This document shows, piece after piece, positions 1 to 5,235 of a stretch of DNA of 5,235 nucleotides. The notes beneath the pieces were generated by a model. The model saw only the letters and a list, made by a program, of their open reading frames with translations, had not been told where the DNA came from and did no database searches. How positions within the stretch are numbered: position 1 is the stretch's first letter; the number at the start of each line of letters is the position of its first letter. The stretch comes from JBOHUC01 sp050733935 (GTDB lineage: Bacteria > Eisenbacteria > RBG-16-71-46 > DASYSL01). Location: NCBI GenBank assembly GCA_050733935.1, contig JBOHUC010000141.1, positions 1 through 5,235 on the forward strand, read 5' to 3'. A program made the translations under genes and the position numbers.

Positions 1-1
1 C

Positions 2-2398
2 CTCGAGGACGTGGACGTCACGGCCGTGCGCAACGAGCAGGGCCTCGCAAACTGGGAGGGCCTCGGCGGGAAGCGCGCGGCCGCGGCCCCAAAGAGCCCC
101 GAGTTCGATCTCTCGCTTCGCCGGCTCGACCTCAAGCGCGCGCGGGCGCGCTCCTACGACGCCCGGTCGGGTGCGTACTACGAAGTGCAACGCGCGGACG
201 CAGTCGTGGCGCTCAAGACGACCGGCGGCGGGCGCGACCAGGAGTGGAAGGCGAACGCACGCCTCTCGGGAATTCGCGACCGCAAGCCGTGGCCGATCGG
301 AAGCCGTCCGATCGATCTCTCGTTCGAGGCGCGAAGCGAAGGCGCGGGTGCGCGCTGGACCGTGAAGCGCGTGTCCCTCGAGCGCGGCGCGCTCAAACTC
401 GCGGGGCACGGCACCGTCGAAGGACCCGAGCGCGTGCTCGACTTCGCGCTCGACACCACGACGCTCCCGGTCAAGGACCTCCTCGAGGTGCTGCCGCGCG
501 ATCACGTGCCCGAGCTCGAGGACCTGAGCGGCGACGGCACGATCCGGCTTGCGCTCCAGGCGAAGGGACCGGTCGCAAACGGCCGGCTCCCGCAGATCCG
601 GGCACGCGCGCAGCTCACGGACGGACGCCTCACGTTCGCGCGCCGGAAGCTCTCCCTCGAGGGGCTTGCGTTCGATCTTGCGGCCACCGAGCAGGGCGCC
701 GATCTCAAATCGCTCACCGGGCGCGTCGGGCGCTCGCAGTTCGCGGTCTCGGGTGTGAGCCGGGACTGGGTGGCGCCGCGCGTGCGCGCGCACGTGAGCG
801 CCAATCTCGATCTCGCGGACGTCGCAGGGTTCCTGCCGCTCGCCGATTCGACGAAGCTCGCCGGGACCGCACGCGCCGAGCTCGACGGCGCGGGCCTGCT
901 GTCCGCGGGCACGACCGACGCGCTCGACTTCGGATGGTCGGGACGCATGGCGCTCGCGAACGTGTCCGCGTCGGGTCTCGGGCTCGGCTATCCGGTGACG
1001 GGCGTGAACGGCGACATCGGCCTTTCCCCCGGGCGCGCGTGGGCGACCGGACTCACCGCACAGCTCGGACGAAGCGACGTGACGGTCGACGGCACCGTCG
1101 AGCGGCCGTTCGAGTGGCTCGACGCGGCGACCGGGCGCGCTGCGCGGCCGGATCCGAACGCGGTCGCGCACTTCGCGCTCCGCTCGCGCGTGCTCGACGG
1201 CGATCAGCTCGTGCCGGCCCGCCCGAACGAGAATCCCCTGCCGCGCGTGCGCGCGGAAGGGACGATCGCCGTCGGAAGCTTCAAATTTCGCCGCTTCGCC
1301 GCGACGAACCTCCTCGGGCGCGTCCGCTACGTGAACGGCGTCACCACGCTCGAGGACGCGACCTGCGACGCGTACCGGGGACGCATGCGGGGCACCGGCT
1401 GGTTCGATCTTTCGAACCGCTCGAACGCGCGCTACGTCGTCCACGCGACCGCGGACGGTCTCGACGCGAACGAGCTCCTTTCAGCGTGGACGCCCGCGAA
1501 GAACCTCGCGTTCGGCACGCTTCAGATGTCGATCGATCTCGACGGCAAGGGCCTCACGCCGCAGGCGGTCGCACAGAGTCTTTCGGCCAAGGGGCTCGCG
1601 CAGATCCTGGGCGGCCGGCTCGCGGGCTCGAACGTGCTCGCGCAGATCGCCACGTTCACGGGAGTCGACCGCTTCAAGCTCCTCTCGTTCCGCGATCTCG
1701 CAGCCCCGTTTCGCGTGGTTCAGGGGCGGGTCGTGTTCGATCCGATCGCGGTCACGACGGGCGGGACGGACTGGCTCGCGCAGGGATCGGTGGGGATCGA
1801 CGGCACGCTCGACTTCCGCGTCGGAGCGCTCGTTCCGCCGAACGAAGTGCGCGCGCTCCCGTCCAACCTCACGCGCACCGCGGGTGCGCTGCTCGATCCG
1901 GGCGGACGGCTCTCGCTCGACATGATCGTGGACGGAACGGTGCAGCGACCGCGCGTCCGCTGGGATGCGGATCGGACCGCATCGCGTCTCGTGAGCAACG
2001 TGCAGCAGCAGGCCGTGGACCAGCTTGCGAAAATGCTGGGATCGACGCTCGGCGATTCGCTCGATGCGAGCAAGCAGGGGATCGAGGCGAAGACCGCCGC
2101 GATCGTCGAGGAACAGCAGAAGAAGCTCGTCCAGGAGGTGGAACGACAGAAGGAGAATCTCGCGAACCGGGCGGTCGACGAGCTCACGAAGCTCTTCAAT
2201 CGGCCGGCTCCGCCGCCCGCGCCGCCGCCGCCCGACACGACCGGCGCGGATACGACGCGGGTTCCCCCGGCGTCCCCGTCTCCCCCGCCGGCCCCGGCTC
2301 CGGCCCCGGCACCGACTCCGGCGCCCACAGCGCCCACGCCGCCGGACACGGGAGCACGTGCGCCCGCCGACTCGGCGACACGGCCCGACAGTAACTAG
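2..2398 (+). CDS. AsmA/TamB-like envelope protein, C-terminal part (5' end outside window)
   Basis: The reading frame is open to the left edge. The first in-frame start-type codon, GTG at 11, has no properly spaced ribosome site, and no N-terminal membrane anchor is visible, so the gene almost certainly begins upstream. About 798 residues are seen. Numbering from the GTG at 11, the protein is built of short beta-strand repeats of the AsmA/TamB kind: GTV-x-x-P turns at about 134, 361 and 642, and a 'KGPVANGRLP...LTDGRL' unit at 185-207. Residues 430-650 resemble the AsmA-like C-terminal region, with 'LSAKGLAQILGGRLAGSNVL' at 524-543 and 'FRVVQGRVVFDPIAV' at 567-581. A Gln/Lys/Glu-rich helical, probably coiled-coil stretch (655-730) and a Pro-rich tail follow. 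Known members sit in the inner membrane and periplasm and are linked to outer-membrane assembly or phospholipid transport between membranes; that role here is inferred. The family assignment is fairly secure, the subfamily is not. Confidence 0.85.
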   Translation, partial: LEDVDVTAVRNEQGLANWEGLGGKRAAAAPKSPEFDLSLRRLDLKRARARSYDARSGAYYEVQRADAVVALKTTGGGRDQEWKANARLSGIRDRKPWPIGSRPIDLSFEARSEGAGARWTVKRVSLERGALKLAGHGTVEGPERVLDFALDTTTLPVKDLLEVLPRDHVPELEDLSGDGTIRLALQAKGPVANGRLPQIRARAQLTDGRLTFARRKLSLEGLAFDLAATEQGADLKSLTGRVGRSQFAVSGVSRDWVAPRVRAHVSANLDLADVAGFLPLADSTKLAGTARAELDGAGLLSAGTTDALDFGWSGRMALANVSASGLGLGYPVTGVNGDIGLSPGRAWATGLTAQLGRSDVTVDGTVERPFEWLDAATGRAARPDPNAVAHFALRSRVLDGDQLVPARPNENPLPRVRAEGTIAVGSFKFRRFAATNLLGRVRYVNGVTTLEDATCDAYRGRMRGTGWFDLSNRSNARYVVHATADGLDANELLSAWTPAKNLAFGTLQMSIDLDGKGLTPQAVAQSLSAKGLAQILGGRLAGSNVLAQIATFTGVDRFKLLSFRDLAAPFRVVQGRVVFDPIAVTTGGTDWLAQGSVGIDGTLDFRVGALVPPNEVRALPSNLTRTAGALLDPGGRLSLDMIVDGTVQRPRVRWDADRTASRLVSNVQQQAVDQLAKMLGSTLGDSLDASKQGIEAKTAAIVEEQQKKLVQEVERQKENLANRAVDELTKLFNRPAPPPAPPPPDTTGADTTRVPPASPSPPPAPAPAPAPTPAPTAPTPPDTGARAPADSATRPDSN
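2201..2395 (+). repeat. Low-complexity Pro/Ala/Thr-rich coding tail of the AsmA-like protein
   Basis: The last 65 codons of the AsmA-like gene encode a disordered-looking tail. It opens with runs of Pro and Ala (RPAPPPAPPPP), passes through two DTT motifs, and continues with alternating Ala-Pro and Thr-Pro units. At the DNA level, about 2291-2344 is a degenerate tandem of CCGGCN/GCNCCG units, a substrate for slippage and length variation. The tail lies after the predicted coiled coil and ends in a polar DSATRPDSN segment. Similar Pro-rich segments in other envelope proteins act as flexible spacers; nothing here shows a specific partner. Confidence 0.75.
2395..2398. other. Shared CTAG palindrome: overlapping stop codons of convergent genes
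   Basis: The plus-strand AsmA-like gene ends with TAG at 2396-2398. The minus-strand peptidase gene ends with TAG whose plus-strand image is CTA at 2395-2397. The two genes therefore overlap tail to tail by four bases with no intergenic spacer, and any transcription terminator for one must lie inside the coding sequence of the other. Confidence 0.95.
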
Positions 2399-4401
2399 GG
2401 CGCGGGCGTTCCGGCCGCGGACGGCGCCCCCGGCAGCAGGTACTGCTCGAGGAAATCCGCCGCGCGCGTGTAGCCCTTGATCCGGTTCGGGAGCTTCGCG
2501 AGCCCGTGTCCTTCGTCAGGGAACAGCAGGTACTCGACGACGCCCCCCCGCTTCTTGATCGCTTCGACCATCTGATCCGCCTCGGACTTCGGCACGCGCG
2601 GATCGTTGGCGCCCTGGATCACGAGGAGCGGCGCCCGGATGTCCTGAACCCTGTGAATCGGTGAGGCGGCATCCATCGCCGCGCCATCCTTCTCGGGATC
2701 GCCGTACTCGGCCGCGCGCAGGCTCTGGCGCCACGAACCCGTGTTCGCGATGAACGTCCGAAGGTTCGAGATCCCGACCACGTCGACGCCGCACGCCCAC
2801 AGGTCGGGATGGAAAGCGAGGGCGGCGAGCGTCATGTAGCCGCCGTACGAGCCGCCGGTGACCGCCACGCGTCCAGGGAGCGCGTAGCCCTGCTCGACGA
2901 GCCACTTCGCCCCTTCCGCGAGATCGCGCACGGAGTCGAGCCGTTTCTCCACGTCATCGAGATGCGTGAACGCCTTTCCGTAGCCGGTCGAGCCGCGCAC
3001 GTTCGGATAGAAGACGCCGAAGCCACGGTTCACGTAGTACTGCGTGAGCCCGGAGAACGTGGCCTCCGATTGCGACTCCGGGCCGCCGTGCACCGTGATC
3101 ACCACGGAAACCGGACGGTTCCCCGCATCGAGCGGCCGGTAGAAGAAGCCCGAGATCTGCTTGCCATCGGACGTCGGGTAGCGAAGGAGCGTCGAGCGCA
3201 CGAACGTCCCCGCCGGGATCCCGGCGGTCGAGGACTGGGTGAGCTGGCGCGCCTTCTTGAGCTTCAGATCGTAGATCCAGACGTTCGACGGACTCGTCGG
3301 ACCGCTCAGGCGGAACGCGAGCTTCGATCCGTCCCGCGCGAACACAGGCTCGAAGATGACGCCGTCGGGCAGCTCGGGGACGGGGATCGCCTGGGTCGCG
3401 CTCCGAAGGCGCAGATCCTTGAGATGCAGCCGGCCGTAGCCGTCCTCGTTCACGACCCAGGCGAGATACCGCCCGTCGTCCGACAGCGTGAGCCGCTCGA
3501 CGTCCCATTCGATCGTGTCGCGGAACGACATCTTCCGTGTCGAGAGGTCGTAGTACGCCGGATTCAGGAACTCGCGCCCCTCGTCCGAGACGAGCCAGAA
3601 GCCGCGTCCGTCGGCCGCCCAGCGCAATTGCGTGTACCGCGCGTTGCCCTCGTGCGGCGTGAGCAGTACGGGCTCTCCGCCGGCTTCGAGATCGGCGAGA
3701 TAGACGTTCTGGTTCGAAGGGGTCGAGAACTCGAGCACGAGATACCGCCGTCCGTCGGGCGAGAAGCCGCCGCCGAAGAGCGAGCCGTCCCTCTGCCACA
3801 CGAGCTTCGGAGTCGCGGTCTCGACGTCCATCACGTACAGATCGAAGTACGCCTGGTTGCGCTCGTTCGACGTGTAGGCGATCCGTTTTCCGTCGCGCGA
3901 CCAGCCTCCCCAGTTGTGGATGACGTCGTCCCGCGTCGTGAGGCGGCGCTCGCTGCCCGTCGCGAGGTCGGCGAGCAGGAACTGCCGCCGCTCGTTTCCT
4001 CCGACGTCGCGACTGAAGATGAGGCGATCCTCGGACACGGGCGACCACATGACGTTGTCGACCGGCTCCGAGCCGAACGTCACCTGCTCGGGCCAGCCTC
4101 CCGTGGCCGCGATGCGCCAGACCTGGTTCGTGCCCGTGATGTTCGTGAGGAAAGCGACGCTGGCGCCCGACGGCGAGAGATCGGGCGAGCGCGCCTCGCG
4201 GATGTTCAAATAGCGCTCGACGTCGAAGCGCTCGGACGACGCGGACGCGGACTGCGGGACAGGCGTTTTGGGAAGCTTGACCTGGGTCGCGCGGGCCTTC
4301 ATCGACTGCGCGACGACCGGTGTGGACCCGGACAAGGCGACCGCGCAAGCGACCACGACCCCGGCGGCGGCACGCACCAATCGATGACGAACGGGGGGCA
4401 C
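2395..4401 (-). CDS. Exported S9 family serine peptidase (prolyl oligopeptidase / DPP-like)
   Basis: This 668-residue protein likely cleaves peptides in the periplasm or outside the cell. Numbered from the GTG at 4401, residues 1-31 form a signal peptide. Seven propeller-blade signatures of the 'S-P-D-G-x-x-[IVL]-A' type follow at about 72, 118, 165, 211, 260, 305 and 353. The C-terminal alpha/beta hydrolase domain spans about 394-654. It contains HGGP (438-441, oxyanion-side loop), NVRGSTGYG (467-475), the nucleophile motif GGSYGGYM with Ser518 (codon 2848-2850), Asp600 in NDPRVP (codon 2602-2604) and His632 in DEGHG (codon 2506-2508), so the triad is complete. Length and motif order fit S9 acylaminoacyl-peptidase/dipeptidyl-peptidase-like enzymes, and exact specificity cannot be read from sequence. 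The start at 4401 is preferred over the in-frame GTG at 4449 because it has a strong ribosome site and gives a clean signal peptide. The gene is convergent with the AsmA-like gene and divergent from the HpnC-like gene, so it is probably monocistronic within this window. Confidence 0.95.
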   Translation of the reverse strand: MPPVRHRLVRAAAGVVVACAVALSGSTPVVAQSMKARATQVKLPKTPVPQSASASSERFDVERYLNIREARSPDLSPSGASVAFLTNITGTNQVWRIAATGGWPEQVTFGSEPVDNVMWSPVSEDRLIFSRDVGGNERRQFLLADLATGSERRLTTRDDVIHNWGGWSRDGKRIAYTSNERNQAYFDLYVMDVETATPKLVWQRDGSLFGGGFSPDGRRYLVLEFSTPSNQNVYLADLEAGGEPVLLTPHEGNARYTQLRWAADGRGFWLVSDEGREFLNPAYYDLSTRKMSFRDTIEWDVERLTLSDDGRYLAWVVNEDGYGRLHLKDLRLRSATQAIPVPELPDGVIFEPVFARDGSKLAFRLSGPTSPSNVWIYDLKLKKARQLTQSSTAGIPAGTFVRSTLLRYPTSDGKQISGFFYRPLDAGNRPVSVVITVHGGPESQSEATFSGLTQYYVNRGFGVFYPNVRGSTGYGKAFTHLDDVEKRLDSVRDLAEGAKWLVEQGYALPGRVAVTGGSYGGYMTLAALAFHPDLWACGVDVVGISNLRTFIANTGSWRQSLRAAEYGDPEKDGAAMDAASPIHRVQDIRAPLLVIQGANDPRVPKSEADQMVEAIKKRGGVVEYLLFPDEGHGLAKLPNRIKGYTRAADFLEQYLLPGAPSAAGTPAP
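4309..4401 (-). other. Signal peptide of the S9 peptidase
   Basis: Read from the GTG at 4401, the N-terminus has a basic n-region (RHRLVR, residues 5-10), a hydrophobic core rich in Ala and Val (11-24), and a polar c-region ending VVA-Q. Cleavage by signal peptidase I is most plausible after Ala31. A VVAC sequence at 16-19 resembles a lipobox, but the hydrophobic stretch before it is only about eight residues and Arg10 falls in the region where lipoprotein signals avoid charge. A secreted, non-lipidated form is therefore favoured. Confidence 0.75.
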
Positions 4402-4414
4402 GGAACCTCCTCCT
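4402..4414 (-). promoter_or_regulatory. Strong (double) Shine-Dalgarno deciding the S9 peptidase start
   Basis: On the minus strand the sequence AGGAGGAGGTTCC directly precedes the GTG at 4401. It contains two overlapping AGGAGG registers, ending 7 and 4 bases before the start codon, an almost ideal match to the 16S rRNA tail. No comparable site precedes the in-frame GTG at 4449, so this motif fixes the start. Confidence 0.8.
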
Positions 4415-4507
4415 GTCGAAGGGAGACGGAGACGGAACGAGACTACCACTCCGTTCGGCGGGCAAAAAGCGCGTGCCCTCGCCCGAAGCGGCCGGTAGGC
4501 TCCGCGC
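4402..4507. promoter_or_regulatory. Divergent intergenic region between S9 peptidase and hpnC-like gene
   Basis: These 106 bases separate two divergently transcribed genes and must hold promoters for the peptidase and, unless it is read from a distant site, the HpnC-like gene. The only AT-richer spots are AAAAA at 4464-4468 and ACTACCA around 4442-4448. On the minus strand a weak sigma-70-like pair can be drawn: TTTTGC (4467-4462) and TAGTCT (4445-4440), 16 bases apart, which would give a leader of roughly 30 bases before the GTG at 4401. The match to consensus is poor (2/6 and 3/6), so exact promoter positions are not claimed. No convincing plus-strand promoter or operator palindrome was found. 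Confidence 0.4.
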
Positions 4508-5235
4508 GTGATCCCCGATGCCCCAGAGCGCTCACCGTCCGACGAGGCCCGCGCCCTCCGCCGGGCGTACCGCCACTGCGAATCCGTCGCGCGGGCGCAC
4601 GCCGAGAATTTCCCGGTCGCCTCGCGGCTCCTCCCGAAGGAGGTGCGCCGCCACCTGGGTGCGTTCTACGCGTTCGCTCGCGCGGCCGACGACTGGGCGG
4701 ACGACGGTTCCGCGGACGACGCGACGCGCCGCAAGGCCTTTCGCGCCTGGCGTGCGCGGCTCCATGCGGAGCCCGGAGACGATCCCGTATTCCTCGCGCT
4801 CACCGCGACGCGCCGGACGCTCGGGCTCGGTCCCGAGCTGTTCGAGCGGCTTCTCGATGCGTTCGAGCGCGACCTCGATCAGCCGGCATACGACGAGTGG
4901 GACGATCTGCTCACCTACTGTCGTGATTCGGCCGAGCCCGTCGGCCGCCTCGTGCTCGCCGCCGCGGGCGATCGCGAGTCCGCGCATGGCGAGCTCTCGG
5001 ACCGGATCTGCACCGCGCTCCAGCTCACGAACTTCTGGCAGGACCTCTCGCGCGACGAGCCGCGCGGCCGCTACTACCTTCCCCGACGGGAGCGCGCGCG
5101 CTGGGGGGATGCCCGGGCGCTCGCGTATGCGATCGCACGCACGCGCCGTCTGTTCGACGACGGAGCGCCACTCGCGCGCGAAGCGCCGCAGGAGCTGCGG
5201 CCGTGGCTGCGCGCGGTCCTCGCGGGCGGGCGCAC
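4508..5235 (+). CDS. hpnC: HpnC-type squalene synthase family protein, N-terminal 242 residues (3' end outside window)
   Basis: The family belongs to the trans-isoprenyl diphosphate (head-to-head) synthases. In hopanoid producers HpnD makes presqualene diphosphate from farnesyl diphosphate, HpnC converts it to hydroxysqualene, and HpnE reduces that to squalene. Visible motifs are the HpnC-like N-terminus AYRHCES...ENFPVASRLLP (20-43), the first Asp-rich motif ADDWAD (60-65) preceded by FYAFARA, and the second motif QLTNFWQDLSRDEPRGRYYL (172-191) with Asp179 and Asp183 for magnesium-diphosphate binding. The start is the GTG at 4508: an in-frame TAG lies just upstream at 4496-4498, and the next in-frame start-type codon falls inside the conserved region. 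The ribosome site is weak (GGTAGG at 4494-4499, 8 bases before the GTG). The frame is open at the right edge, and about 40-60 residues are probably missing from view. A phytoene synthase or HpnD identity is less likely given the ENFPVASRLLP signature. The segment after the second motif looks shorter than usual. Confidence 0.85.
   Translation, partial: MIPDAPERSPSDEARALRRAYRHCESVARAHAENFPVASRLLPKEVRRHLGAFYAFARAADDWADDGSADDATRRKAFRAWRARLHAEPGDDPVFLALTATRRTLGLGPELFERLLDAFERDLDQPAYDEWDDLLTYCRDSAEPVGRLVLAAAGDRESAHGELSDRICTALQLTNFWQDLSRDEPRGRYYLPRRERARWGDARALAYAIARTRRLFDDGAPLAREAPQELRPWLRAVLAGGR

Noticed and set aside
2291..2344. CCGGCN/GCNCCG tandem units that could be taken for a microsatellite or repeat array.
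   Set aside because: They are degenerate and follow the Ala-Pro/Thr-Pro codon pattern of the protein tail; no spacer-repeat structure is present, so it is coding low complexity and not a CRISPR or mobile repeat.
244..2394. A plus-strand open frame of about 716 codons in another frame inside the AsmA-like gene.
   Set aside because: It is extremely Arg-rich and without domains; a composition artefact of GC-rich coding DNA overlapping a frame with clear AsmA-like features.
2398..2429. GC-rich imperfect hairpin just after the AsmA-like stop: GGGCGC (2398-2403) with GCGCCC (2424-2429), and inner stem TCCG/CGGA.
   Set aside because: No T-run follows on either strand, the inner stem is only four pairs with unpaired bases between stems, and it lies within the peptidase coding sequence. 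Such pairing is common by chance in DNA this GC-rich, so it is not called as an intrinsic terminator.
4345..4356. VVAC sequence in the peptidase N-terminus resembling a lipoprotein lipobox.
   Set aside because: The hydrophobic core before the Cys is too short and Arg10 lies in the charge-free zone expected of lipoprotein signals; a signal peptidase I site after VVA at residue 31 fits better.
2954..4465. A minus-strand open frame of about 503 codons overlapping the peptidase gene in a different frame.
   Set aside because: Arg/Ala-rich shadow of the peptidase frame; its first few residues only coincide with the upstream leader and it has no recognisable motif.
2809..4926. A long plus-strand open frame of about 705 codons lying antisense to the peptidase gene and running into the hpnC-like gene.
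   Set aside because: It is Arg/Glu/Val-rich with no recognisable domain, is antisense to a gene with a full catalytic triad and signal peptide, and overlaps the hpnC-like gene in another frame. Long antisense frames are expected in DNA of this GC content.

Overview
The window is GC-rich coding DNA (by eye roughly two thirds or more G+C) with very little space between genes. It looks like a bacterial chromosome from a Gram-negative (diderm) lineage. The evidence is an AsmA/TamB-like envelope protein, an exported S9 peptidase and a hopanoid-type squalene biosynthesis enzyme. The 'PDTT..ADTTR' style Pro/Thr/Asp tail and the gene mix recall Gemmatimonadota or Candidatus Eisenbacteria, but that is an impression and not a demonstrated assignment.

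Layout: (1) 2-2398, plus strand: the C-terminal part of a large AsmA-like protein, cut off at its 5' end by the window edge. It ends in a predicted coiled coil and a Pro/Ala-rich tail. (2) 2395-4401, minus strand: a complete secreted S9-family serine peptidase with signal peptide, seven-bladed propeller and intact Ser-Asp-His triad. It converges on gene 1, and the two stop codons share the palindrome CTAG. (3) 4402-4507: a short divergent intergenic region with a very strong Shine-Dalgarno for the peptidase. (4) 4508-5235, plus strand: an HpnC-type squalene/hydroxysqualene synthase-family gene, cut off at its 3' end by the window edge.

The three genes do not form one operon: the orientations are plus, minus, plus. 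The AsmA-like and peptidase products both point to the cell envelope, and the HpnC-like enzyme makes precursors of membrane triterpenoids, but a functional link is only inference. I saw no mobile element, CRISPR array, tRNA, rRNA or novel multi-gene system. The points worth a second look are the shared CTAG stops, the corrected peptidase start, the tail of the AsmA-like protein and an apparent internal shortening of the HpnC-like protein.
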